Positions 41,661 through 49,710 of a stretch of 64,000 bases of DNA are shown one piece after another (position 1 is the first letter of the stretch; each line of letters begins with the position of its first letter). Where the stretch lies: positions 868,001 through 932,000 of the forward strand of contig CANLXM010000001.1 of the NCBI GenBank assembly GCA_947495165.1, written 5' to 3'. Source of the DNA: an uncultured Cellulomonadaceae bacterium (GTDB taxonomy: Bacteria; Actinomycetota; Actinomycetes; Actinomycetales; Cellulomonadaceae). The notes under the pieces were generated by a model. That model ran no database searches, was not told where the DNA came from, and saw only the letters and a program-made list of their open reading frames with translations. The position numbers were made by a program, and so were the translations under genes.

Positions 41661-42077
41661 ATGTCTCGCGGAGACGAGGAACCCACCGGGCAGGTCGCCG
41701 CCCACGACGTTGTAGCGAACACGACCGAGGACGCCCACCCGGCTGTCCCGGCGCTGCTCCGCGCCCGCACGGAGGTGATCGAACGGCTGCGTGCCCTGCG
41801 CGGCGGGTTCGACGAGATCGTCGCCGCCTCGGCGGACTCGAACGCCGACGACGAGCACGACCCCGAGGGCGCGACGATCGCCTTCGAGCGCGCGCAGGTC
41901 GACGCGCTCGCCCGCCAGGCGCAGTCCCGGCTCGAGGAGATCGACGCGGCGCTCTCGCGGGTCGCGGCAGGGACGTACGGGCGGTGCGAGGTGTGTGCGC
42001 GGCCGATCCCCGCAGAGCGGCTCGCGGTGCGGCCCACGGCGCAGCGCTGCGTCGGGTGCGTGGCACGGCGCGTCTGA
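41661..42077 (+). CDS. DksA/TraR C4 zinc-finger protein
   Basis: 138-residue protein with a coiled-coil N-terminal region (about 30-95, LLRARTEVIERLRALRGGFD and QVDALARQAQSRLEEID) and a C-terminal C4 zinc finger, CEVCARPI then QRCVGCVARR (C-X2-C-X17-C-X2-C). Proteins of this family bind the RNA polymerase secondary channel, with or without ppGpp; the acidic tip residues needed for DksA activity are not certain here. ATG 41661 has GACCAT 6 nt upstream; the longer frame from 41568 overlaps the divergent DUF305 promoter. Confidence 0.82.
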   Translation: MSRGDEEPTGQVAAHDVVANTTEDAHPAVPALLRARTEVIERLRALRGGFDEIVAASADSNADDEHDPEGATIAFERAQVDALARQAQSRLEEIDAALSRVAAGTYGRCEVCARPIPAERLAVRPTAQRCVGCVARRV

Positions 42078-42190
42078 GCAGGCACGTCGCGCTGACCAAG
42101 GTCCTATGCGCGTCCCGGGGAGCCGGACGATAGGTGCGGTCAGGGGGCACGGCGGGACATCCGCCGCCCATGATCGCGATAGGCACACGC

Positions 42191-43807
42191 ATGCGCAGCA
42201 CGGCTCACACACTCACGTCCTGGTTCAACGATCGCGGCGTCAAGGCGCGCATCCTCGCGGCCGTCCTGATCGCCGGTCTGGTCGGCGTGATCGTCGGTGT
42301 CGTCGGGGTCGCGGCACTGGGCTCCACGTACGACGGGACCACCCGCCTGTACGAGAAGAACTTCCTCGGCCTCGAAGACGTGGCCGCCCTGCGGCGCGCG
42401 ACGCTCGAGACGCGGCTGCAGGTCACCAACCAAGCCCTGTCGCTGGACGCCGCCACGATGGACGCGTACGAGCGGACGCTCGACGAGAAGCGTGCCGAGG
42501 TCGAAGAGATCGCCGCGCGATACGGGACGCGCGAGCTGTCCGCGAGCAAGCGCGATGCTCTCGGCCGGTTCCTGACGGGCTACGAGGACTTCATGGCCGT
42601 CGCGGACGCCGGGCTGCTCCCGGCGGGCCGGGCGAACGACATCCCCGAGTGGACGCGGGTGCGCGACGACGAGGCAGGGCCGGTCATCGCGACGATGATG
42701 GATGCGCTCGCCGACCTCGTCGACGCGGAGAAGACCGACGGCGCCGGCACGGTCACGTCCGCGGCGAGCCAGTACTCCGCCAGCCGCACGCAGGTCGTCG
42801 TCGTGCTCGTGGGTGGGCTCGTGGTCGCCGTCCTCCTGGGCGTGGCCGTGGCCCGCTCGATCGTGCGCGGGCTCGCCGGTGCCCGGACCGTGGCCGATGC
42901 GCTCGAGCGCGGCGACCTCACCGTGACGGCGGACCTGGCGTCGCGCGACGAGGTGGGGCTGATGGGAACGGCGCTCGACAACGCGGTCCTGCGCCTGCGC
43001 GGCATGGTCTCGACGATCGACGGGTCGGCGGGAGCGCTCGCGTCGGCAGCCGAGGAGATGTCGGCGACGACGACGCAGATCGCGTCTACCGCCGAGGAGA
43101 CCGCGGCCCAGGCCAGCGTCGTGTCGTCGTCGGCGGACCAGGTGTCGCGCAACGTCGAGACGGTGGCCGCGGGGAGCGAGCAGATGGGCGCGTCGATCCA
43201 GGAGATCGCCTCGAACGCCTCGCGCGCGGCCGAGGTCGCGCAGCGCGCGGTGGGCGCTGCGGCGACGACGTCGGCCACGGTCAACCGGCTGGGCGAGTCC
43301 AGCCGCGAGATCGGCAACGTGGTGAAGATGATCACGTCGATCGCCGAGCAGACCAACCTGTTGGCCCTCAACGCGACCATCGAGGCTGCGCGCGCGGGGG
43401 AGGCGGGCAAGGGCTTCGCCGTGGTCGCCGGTGAGGTCAAGGAGCTCGCGCAGGAGACGGCGCGCGCCACGGACGACATCGCGCGGCGCGTCGAGTCGAT
43501 CCAGCTCGACACCGACGGGGCGGTGGCCGCGATCGCGGACATCAGCGAGATCATCGCGTCGATCAACGACTTCCAGCTCACGATCGCCTCCGCGGTCGAG
43601 GAGCAGACGGCGACGACGACGGAGATGAACCGGAGCGTGACCGACGCCGCCGCGGGATCGGGCGAGATCGCGACGAACATCGCGGGTGTCGCGGAGGCCG
43701 CCGGCCTCACCACCCAGGGCGTCACCGAGTCGCGCCAGGCGGTCGCCGCCCTCGCGCAGATGTCGAGCGAGCTTCAGTCGCTCGTCGCCCAGTTCCGCAC
43801 CGTCTAG
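42191..43807 (+). CDS. Methyl-accepting chemotaxis protein
   Basis: 538-residue chemoreceptor. TM1 lies at about 20-42 and a roughly 150-residue four-helix-bundle sensor region follows ([20 protein letters not shown]-type helix), then TM2 at about 199-220, HAMP (about 221-275) and the cytoplasmic signalling domain. The hairpin tip that contacts CheA/CheW reads [20 protein letters not shown] near 383-402, then [20 protein letters not shown]. No other chemotaxis gene is in the window, so it is an orphan receptor. Start choice is uncertain (ATG 42170 is an alternative). Its TAG stop is shared with the convergent gene in the palindrome CTAG. Confidence 0.9.
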   Translation: MRSTAHTLTSWFNDRGVKARILAAVLIAGLVGVIVGVVGVAALGSTYDGTTRLYEKNFLGLEDVAALRRATLETRLQVTNQALSLDAATMDAYERTLDEKRAEVEEIAARYGTRELSASKRDALGRFLTGYEDFMAVADAGLLPAGRANDIPEWTRVRDDEAGPVIATMMDALADLVDAEKTDGAGTVTSAASQYSASRTQVVVVLVGGLVVAVLLGVAVARSIVRGLAGARTVADALERGDLTVTADLASRDEVGLMGTALDNAVLRLRGMVSTIDGSAGALASAAEEMSATTTQIASTAEETAAQASVVSSSADQVSRNVETVAAGSEQMGASIQEIASNASRAAEVAQRAVGAAATTSATVNRLGESSREIGNVVKMITSIAEQTNLLALNATIEAARAGEAGKGFAVVAGEVKELAQETARATDDIARRVESIQLDTDGAVAAIADISEIIASINDFQLTIASAVEEQTATTTEMNRSVTDAAAGSGEIATNIAGVAEAAGLTTQGVTESRQAVAALAQMSSELQSLVAQFRTV

Positions 43808-44571
43808 CGCGGCGGGCCGGTCGTCGGGCTGCGTGAGGCGTCCAGCCCGGCGACCTCTCGCGCCGCCACCAGCACGTCGTCGAGCATCGCGGGCGTGAGG
43901 CGGCCGGTGAAGGTGTTCTGCTGGCTCACGTGGAAGCAGCCGAGCACGCTGAGGGTGCGGCCGTCGGCATGGGTGAGGTCGACGCGTGCCCCGTGGCCGA
44001 ACCGGGGCCTCGGGCGCGGCACGAGCCAGCCCTGCTCGGTGAGCGTGGACAGCAGGGCCTGCCAGCCGAACCCGCCGAGCACGACGGCGACGCGCACCGT
44101 GGGCGCGAGCAGCTCGAGCTCCCGCCCGAGGTAGGGGGCGCAGGTGTGCCGCTCGGCGGGCGTCGGCTTGTTGTCCGGGGGCGCGCAGTGCACGGGGGCG
44201 ACCAGGCGCGCGCCGGTCAGCGCCATGCCGTCCTCGCGCGCGGTGGCGGTCGGCTGCGACGCGAAGCCGGTGCGGTGCAGCGCCGCGAACAGCACGTCGC
44301 CCGAGCGATCACCGGTGAACATCCGTCCGGTGCGGTTGCCGCCGTGGGCAGCCGGGGCAAGCCCGACGACGACGACGCGCGCCGCCTCGTCGCCGAAGCT
44401 CGGCACCGGTCGGCCCCAGTACTCCTCGTCGCGGAACGCTGCCCGTCGCGTCCGGGCGACGTCCTCGCGCCAGGCCACCAGACGGGGGCAGGCGAAGCAG
44501 CCGGCGACGAGCGCGTCGACGTCGGCGAGCGTGCGCGCCTGGCTGGCGGCGGTGGGGTCAGCGTGGTCCAT
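43804..44571 (-). CDS. Uracil-DNA glycosylase, UDGb (family 5) type
   Basis: 255-residue Fe-S uracil-DNA glycosylase. Motif 1 [19 protein letters not shown] (about 70-88) has the UDGb form and lacks the catalytic Asp of other families, as known for family 5. Motif 2 is [13 protein letters not shown] (about 213-225). Cysteines for the 4Fe-4S cluster are in [16 protein letters not shown] and [12 protein letters not shown] 44571 lies 3 nt after the previous stop with GAGG 8 nt upstream, so it is in an operon with the saccharopine-dehydrogenase-like gene. It would remove uracil or hypoxanthine from the GC-rich genome. Confidence 0.9.
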   Translation of the reverse strand: MDHADPTAASQARTLADVDALVAGCFACPRLVAWREDVARTRRAAFRDEEYWGRPVPSFGDEAARVVVVGLAPAAHGGNRTGRMFTGDRSGDVLFAALHRTGFASQPTATAREDGMALTGARLVAPVHCAPPDNKPTPAERHTCAPYLGRELELLAPTVRVAVVLGGFGWQALLSTLTEQGWLVPRPRPRFGHGARVDLTHADGRTLSVLGCFHVSQQNTFTGRLTPAMLDDVLVAAREVAGLDASRSPTTGPPR

Positions 44572-44574
44572 CGA

Positions 44575-45684
44575 TCAGCCTCGCCCGCCGGCGTCACGGC
44601 GCACGAGGCCAGCGGTGCGAGCGCCGTCCTCGAGCGCCTCGAGCCCGAAGGCCGCGACCGGCCCGGCCCCGCCCGTGACGCGCAGCTCGCCAGCCGCGGC
44701 GGTCATCGCGGACCACGCGAGGATGTCGCCGGAGAAGGTGTAGGGGTCGGGCCCGACGAGGGGCACGCGTTCGAGCAGCTCGCCGGCCGCGTCCCGTGCC
44801 TCGGCCACCACGATGGACCGGCCGCGCGCCCGCTGCTCGGGCCTCGGTCCGCCGGCCGGGGCACGGCGGTCGAGGAGCGCGGCGAGCGCCCGACGGCCGG
44901 GTGGCAGCGCGGCGACACCGGCGGCGACCGCCGTGGCCGCCGGGGCGAGGCGCACGGCCCGCCCCCCGCCACCGATCACCACCGTGACCTCCTGCAGCGA
45001 CGGGTACGCCGCCGGGAGCGCGAGGTGCTCGGAGCCGCCGACGCTGAGCCCGCGCTGCACGGCGCCGTCGCCGAGCGTGACGGGGGCGGTCCGCGCACCC
45101 ACCCGCTCGGTCCGCAGCCGCCCGTCCCGCCATGCGAACGACGGCTCGAGCAGGACGCCGGCGACGCTGCGCGCCGTGCCGCCGCTCAGACCGCCGCCGC
45201 CCCGGCTCGCGTAGCCGACGACGAGGCGCGTCGCGCGCGGGCCGGCCGCCTCGAGCGCGAGCGCGCCGGCGAGGTTGCCGGGCACCCAGTCGAACGCGCA
45301 CGCGGGGACCAGCGTCGTCCCGAGCGCTGCAGCCTTCGGGCCCAGGTCCTCCAGCACGCGGCGGAGGAAGGCAGGCTCCCCGGTGCTGTCCAGGTAGTGC
45401 GCGCCGGCGTCGAGCGCGGCCTCGACCGCGACACCGCCCCAGCGGGCAAAAGGCCCGACCGTCGACACGAGCACGTCACCGCGGGCCACGAGAGCGCGGA
45501 CCGACGCGGGCCGCGAGACGTCCGCGACCTGCGTCTCGAGCCCACCCAGCGCTGCTGCCAGGGCCTCCAGGCGCTCCGCCGACCGGCCCGCGAGCACCGG
45601 CCGCGCGCCACGCGTCACGAGAGCCCGCGCTGCCAGCTCGCCCGTGTACCCGGTGGCACCGAAGAGCACGATCTGTCCCGCCAT
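44575..45684 (-). CDS. Saccharopine dehydrogenase-family / trans-acting enoyl reductase-like oxidoreductase
   Basis: 369-residue NAD(P)-binding oxidoreductase. The N-terminal Rossmann motif is VLFGATGYTGELAARALV (about 5-22), followed by LAGRSAERLEALA, DVLVSTVGPFARWGG and AHYLDSTGEPAFL, the pattern of saccharopine-dehydrogenase-like proteins and mycobacterial trans-acting enoyl reductases. The substrate is unknown; lysine catabolism need not be implied. GGGGAGG lies 5 nt before ATG 45684. The UDGb gene follows after 3 nt. Confidence 0.85.
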   Translation of the reverse strand: MAGQIVLFGATGYTGELAARALVTRGARPVLAGRSAERLEALAAALGGLETQVADVSRPASVRALVARGDVLVSTVGPFARWGGVAVEAALDAGAHYLDSTGEPAFLRRVLEDLGPKAAALGTTLVPACAFDWVPGNLAGALALEAAGPRATRLVVGYASRGGGGLSGGTARSVAGVLLEPSFAWRDGRLRTERVGARTAPVTLGDGAVQRGLSVGGSEHLALPAAYPSLQEVTVVIGGGGRAVRLAPAATAVAAGVAALPPGRRALAALLDRRAPAGGPRPEQRARGRSIVVAEARDAAGELLERVPLVGPDPYTFSGDILAWSAMTAAAGELRVTGGAGPVAAFGLEALEDGARTAGLVRRDAGGRG

Positions 45685-46035
45685 GGCTGCCTCCCCGCGT
45701 CGTCTCTCGCGCCGACCCTACGCCGCCGACGCGCCGCCGGCGGGGTGCGCGAGCTCGGCGCTCACGGGAGTAGCATGGCGGGCAGCACCGCGGGGCGTCG
45801 CCCGTCCGACGACGTCGCTCCCGGTCGAGGTCATCAGCCGATGACCGCTGGTTCGCACCGCGGACGCGCCCCACGGGGTGCGCGACGCGAGGGTCCCTGA
45901 CCCGCGAACCCCCCGCGTCGCGAGCGGCCGGCCCGTCGTCTGGCCCGCGCGACGCCAAGACGTCCCGGCCCCGGCCGCCGGACGGGGTCTCCCCGTCCGC
46001 AGCGGCGCGGACCGTGCACTCCGGAGGAGGAGCTT
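45685..46035 (+). promoter_or_regulatory. Leader region of the SNF2 gene with small ORF and hairpins
   Basis: The 351-nt gap holds a 41-codon Arg-rich ORF (45775-45900, start MAGSTAGRRP) with GGGAG 4 nt before its ATG. Its stop lies inside the hairpin formed by CGCGACGCG (45881-45889) and CGCGTCGCG (45914-45922), with inner stem GGGTC/GACCC. A second hairpin pairs CGGACGGGG (45979-45987) with CCCCGTCCG (45991-45999). The SNF2 ribosome site GGAGGAGGAG (46023-46032) follows. The small ORF could be a leader peptide or chance. Confidence 0.35.
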
Positions 46036-48324
46036 GTGGCCCGAGGTGGCCAGCGCCGATCAGGCGCCAGCGGTACGTCCGCGACCAGCAAGAACGCCAG
46101 CAAGGCTGCCGGCGGCAAGAGCGGGCGCACCGCGAAGCCGACGGCCGCGGCGAAACGGGGGGCCGGACGCGGCGGGGCGCGCAAGCAAACGTCGCGGCCC
46201 CGGGACAACGAGGGTGTCATCCCCATCCTGGCCCGCGTGGTGCGCGAGGTCGAGGGCGCGGTCCAGCGCGATCAGATGCGCCCCTCGACGCGCACCAAGT
46301 TCCAGGTCGTCGCCCTGCTGATGCGTGAGGAGCGCGCTCGCGTGAAGGCGGACCCCGCCTTGTCGGAGGCTCGCCGCGCCGAGCAGCTCAAGCGTCTCGA
46401 TGGCGTCGCGACGATCCTCGCCCAGACCGCCGCGCGCAAGCCCGCGCTGCTGGCGCTGCTGACGGAGGACGCGTCGGTGTCCGACGCGGCGCTCGAGCTG
46501 CGCCGCGAGATGCTCGACGCCGCCGGCCTGGAAGCGCCCCCCACGGCGGCCGCCCCGACCCCGGTCGAGACCACGGCGCCGTCCACGCCCACGGCCGCGA
46601 CGCCGTCGTCGGCCCCCGCGCCGATCGCGAGCGTGCCGCCGGAACGTCGCGTCGTCCCGCAGGCGATCGTCGCCCGCAAGCGATCGAACCCGTTCCTCCC
46701 GCCCGACTTCGACATCGCCCGCAAGCCACGCGTGCAGCCCCGGCTGCTCGCCGGCTGGGAGCTGCTCGAGCCGCTGTTCCGGGCGTTCGAGCGCGGCGGA
46801 AGCTCCGCGTGCATGCCGTTGCCGGAGCCGGTCTCGCTCCAGGCGCCCGGGGGCCTCGAGCTGATGCCCCACCAGGCGCGCGTCGTCGCGGCGGCCGCGG
46901 CGGGCCACCGCACGTTCCTGCTCGCGGACGAGCCCGGGCTCGGGAAGACCGCCCAGGCGCTGCTCGCCGCGCAGGCCGCAGACGCGTACCCCTTGCTCGT
47001 CGTCGTCCCGAACGTCGTCAAGACCAGCTGGGCGCGCGAGGCCGAGCGGTGGACCCCCAAGCGCCGGACCACCGTGGTGCACGGCAACGGCGAGTCGATC
47101 GACGGCTTCGCCGACGTCGTCGTCGTCAACTACGAGATCCTCGACCGGCACGTCGGGTGGCTCGCCGACCTGGGCTTCCGCGGGATGGTCGTCGACGAGG
47201 CCCACTTCATCAAGAACAAGGGCTCGCAGCGCTCCCAGCACGTGCTCGCGCTGTCGCAGCAGATCCAGGCGCGCACCGCGAGCCCGCTGCTGATGGCGCT
47301 CACGGGCACCCCGCTGATCAACGACATCGAGGACTTCCGGGCGATCTGGGAGTTCCTCGGCTGGATCGACGACGAGAAGCCGGTCGGCGAGCTCATGGCG
47401 GCGCTCGAGGAGAACGCGCTGACGCCGGCCGACGCCGCGTTCTACCCCGAGGCGCGCGACGCCGTGATCGACCGGGGCATCGTCCGCCGTCGCAAGATCG
47501 ACGTGGCCGCGGACATCCCCGCGCGCCGGGTCGCGGACATGCCGGTCGAGCTCGACGACGACGCCGGACGGTCGATCCGCCAGGCCGAGCGTGAGCTCGC
47601 CCGCCGCCTGGTGCGGCGCTACGAGACCGCGCTCGAGACTCGCACCACAGGCACCGTCGTCGACGGCATCGACCACGAGCTCGTGCGCCGCGTGGCCACG
47701 TGGGAGCGTGAGGAGTCCAGCGGGGCGAAGACGGGGGAGAACGTCTTCTCCATGATGCGACGCATCGGCCAGGCCAAGGCAGGCCTCGCGGCCGACTACG
47801 CCGCCCAGCTGGCGAACAACGTCGGCAAGGTCGTGTTCTTCGCGAAGCACGTCGACGTCATGGACGCCGCCGAGGAGACGTTCGCGAAGCGCGGGCTGCG
47901 CTTCACGTCGATCCGCGGCGACCAGACTCCCCGGGTCCGGGAGAAGAACATCGACGCGTTCGTCAACGACCCCGACGTGGCGATCGTCGTGTGCTCGCTC
48001 AGCGCCGCCGGCGTGGGCCTGAACCTGCAGGTGGCGTCCAACATGGTGCTCGCCGAGCTCTCGTGGACCGACGCGGAGCAGACGCAGGCGATCGACCGCA
48101 TCCACCGCATCGGTCAGGCCGAGCCCGTCACCGCGTGGCGCATCATCGCCGCGCAGACCATCGACACGCGGATCGCGGAGCTCATCGACTCCAAGGCTGG
48201 CCTCGCGGCGCGCGCGCTCGACGGGTCCGACGAGGAGGTCGGCTCGTCCGCCGACGTCCAGCTCGAGGCCCTGGTCAGCCTGCTCACGGACGCGCTCGCG
48301 GGCCGGGTCCCCGACCTGCGCTGA
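46036..48324 (+). CDS. SNF2-family DEAH helicase/translocase
   Basis: 762-residue superfamily 2 ATPase that translocates on duplex DNA. The first 60 or so residues are Ala/Lys/Arg/Gly-rich and disordered, like a DNA-binding tail; a helical region and Pro/Ala/Thr linker follow to about residue 225. The helicase core has LADEPGLGKTAQALLAAQ (about 295-312; the usual DEMGLGKT reads DEPGLGKT), VVDEAHFIKNKGSQRS, ALTGTPLIN, AAGVGLNLQ and QAIDRIHRIGQ. The short Swi2/Snf2 core resembles SMARCAL1-type remodelling ATPases. GTG 46036 has a very strong GGAGGAGGAG 3 nt upstream. The specific role is unknown. Confidence 0.9.
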   Translation: MARGGQRRSGASGTSATSKNASKAAGGKSGRTAKPTAAAKRGAGRGGARKQTSRPRDNEGVIPILARVVREVEGAVQRDQMRPSTRTKFQVVALLMREERARVKADPALSEARRAEQLKRLDGVATILAQTAARKPALLALLTEDASVSDAALELRREMLDAAGLEAPPTAAAPTPVETTAPSTPTAATPSSAPAPIASVPPERRVVPQAIVARKRSNPFLPPDFDIARKPRVQPRLLAGWELLEPLFRAFERGGSSACMPLPEPVSLQAPGGLELMPHQARVVAAAAAGHRTFLLADEPGLGKTAQALLAAQAADAYPLLVVVPNVVKTSWAREAERWTPKRRTTVVHGNGESIDGFADVVVVNYEILDRHVGWLADLGFRGMVVDEAHFIKNKGSQRSQHVLALSQQIQARTASPLLMALTGTPLINDIEDFRAIWEFLGWIDDEKPVGELMAALEENALTPADAAFYPEARDAVIDRGIVRRRKIDVAADIPARRVADMPVELDDDAGRSIRQAERELARRLVRRYETALETRTTGTVVDGIDHELVRRVATWEREESSGAKTGENVFSMMRRIGQAKAGLAADYAAQLANNVGKVVFFAKHVDVMDAAEETFAKRGLRFTSIRGDQTPRVREKNIDAFVNDPDVAIVVCSLSAAGVGLNLQVASNMVLAELSWTDAEQTQAIDRIHRIGQAEPVTAWRIIAAQTIDTRIAELIDSKAGLAARALDGSDEEVGSSADVQLEALVSLLTDALAGRVPDLR

Positions 48325-48327
48325 GAC

Positions 48328-48360
48328 CCGTGGGGCGCCGGCGCGCCGAGCGCCCCACGG
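48328..48360. terminator. Bidirectional hairpin after the SNF2 gene
   Basis: CCGTGGGGCGC (48328-48338) pairs exactly with GCGCCCCACGG (48350-48360). The 11-nt loop itself contains the palindrome CGGCGCGCCG. It lies in the 42-nt gap between convergent genes. Confidence 0.65.
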
Positions 48361-48366
48361 TCACGC

Positions 48367-48978
48367 TCAGGCGGGCGGGTAGCCCGCGTCCTTGAGCAGC
48401 CGCGCCAGGTGCGCGGCGTTCGCCGCCACGGTCGCGGTCGTGCCCGCGGTCGCCTCGGGGGTCTCGTCGAGGTCCTGGTAGTCGGTCCCCGCCATGGCCT
48501 CGCCGACCCAGTAGGTGACGCCCGCCGCGGGGATCGTGTAGCCGACGTCGTTCAGCGCCTGGAACAGCTCGGCGCTGGTGTGGTGCGCGCCGTCCTCGTT
48601 CCCGACGACGGCGACGGCCGCCACCTTCCCGTAGGTCGCGAGCCGGCCCTGCTCGTCCGTGTTCGACAGCTCGGCGTCGAGGCGCTCGAGCGCGCGCTTG
48701 GTCACGCTCGAGGGCTGGCCCATCCAGATCGGTGTGGCGAGCACGAGGATGTCGGCGGCCAGCACGCGCTCGCGGATCGCGGGCCAGGCATCACCGGGGC
48801 CCATGTCGGCCTCCACCCCCGGCTTGATGTCATGGTCGACGAGGCGCACGACCTCGCCGGTGACGCCGTGCTCGGCCAGGGCGTCGAGCACCTGGCGGCC
48901 GAGCAGCTCGCTGCTCGAGGCCGCGGGGGACGGGGACAGGGAGCCGACGAGGACGACGGCACTGAGTTTGGTAGCCAT
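48367..48978 (-). CDS. Flavodoxin-fold NAD(P)H-dependent FMN reductase-like protein
   Basis: 203-residue flavoprotein of the NADPH-dependent FMN reductase / WrbA-like group. FMN phosphate loop VVLVGSLSPSPAASSSELL (about 8-26), then ILVLATPIWMGQPSSVTKRALERLD (PxW-G motif, about 77-101) and VAVVGNEDGAHHTSAELFQAL that lines the flavin site. The electron acceptor is unknown. ATG 48978 is preferred to 48987 because CAGCAT lies 7 nt before it. It is divergent from the DHFR-like gene. Confidence 0.85.
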   Translation of the reverse strand: MATKLSAVVLVGSLSPSPAASSSELLGRQVLDALAEHGVTGEVVRLVDHDIKPGVEADMGPGDAWPAIRERVLAADILVLATPIWMGQPSSVTKRALERLDAELSNTDEQGRLATYGKVAAVAVVGNEDGAHHTSAELFQALNDVGYTIPAAGVTYWVGEAMAGTDYQDLDETPEATAGTTATVAANAAHLARLLKDAGYPPA

Positions 48979-49116
48979 GCCTGCCATGCTGCCCCCGCCG
49001 GCGCGGACGCGCACGGGCAGGCTGCGGGACCTCTTGCGCACGGCGTGCGGCGGCGGCACGCTGGCAGCACAGGGTGACCGGGCAGACGGACCCCGGGCCG
49101 GACGGGCGGAGGCAGC

Positions 49117-49701
49117 ATGCGCAAGGTGATCCTCTGGGCGTCGGTGTCGCTCGACGGGTACTACGAGGGACCGGGCGGCGACATCTCGTGGCATCAGGTC
49201 ACCCCGGCGCTGCACGCCTACGTCAACGCGGAGATCTCGACGCACAGCGCCTTCCTCGAGGGCCGTCGCACGCACCAGCTGATGACGGAGTTCTGGCCGA
49301 CGGCGGACGAGGACCCGGCGAACGCGGGGCCCGTCGCTGAGTTCGCCGAGATCTGGCGCGGCATCACCAAGGTCGTGTACTCGCGCACGCTCACCTCGGC
49401 GGACGCGCCGTGGGCCGACCGCCTCGAGCGGCGCGTCGACGTCGGCGACGTCGCAGCCCTCAAGGCCCAGCCGGGCGGAGACATGACCGTGGGCGGCGCG
49501 GACCTGGCTGCCACGTTCCTCGAGCTCGGGCTGGTCGACGAGGTCCGGCTCTTCGTGGTCCCGGTGCTGCTCGGCGCCGGACGCCTGCTGTTCGCGCCCA
49601 CCGGCCGCGCGGAGCGGCTGCGGCTGGTGGAGACGCGGACGTTCGACGGGGGCGTGGTCATGCTGCGCCACGAGGTCGTGCGCGAGGCGTCGGCGCCGTA
49701 G
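49117..49701 (+). CDS. RibD C-terminal / dihydrofolate reductase-like protein
   Basis: 194-residue NADPH-binding protein of the DHFR-like RibD_C family: VILWASVSLDGYYEGPGGDI at the start, FLEGRRTHQLMTEFWPTADE, KVVYSRTL, MTVGGADLAATFLELGLVDE and the C-terminal PVLLGAGRLLF. Such stand-alone proteins are of unknown reductase specificity and are not folate DHFR. GGAGG lies 4-5 nt before ATG 49117. The stop is 9 nt from that of the histidine kinase gene. Confidence 0.88.
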   Translation: MRKVILWASVSLDGYYEGPGGDISWHQVTPALHAYVNAEISTHSAFLEGRRTHQLMTEFWPTADEDPANAGPVAEFAEIWRGITKVVYSRTLTSADAPWADRLERRVDVGDVAALKAQPGGDMTVGGADLAATFLELGLVDEVRLFVVPVLLGAGRLLFAPTGRAERLRLVETRTFDGGVVMLRHEVVREASAP

Positions 49702-49710
49702 CGCCCGGCC

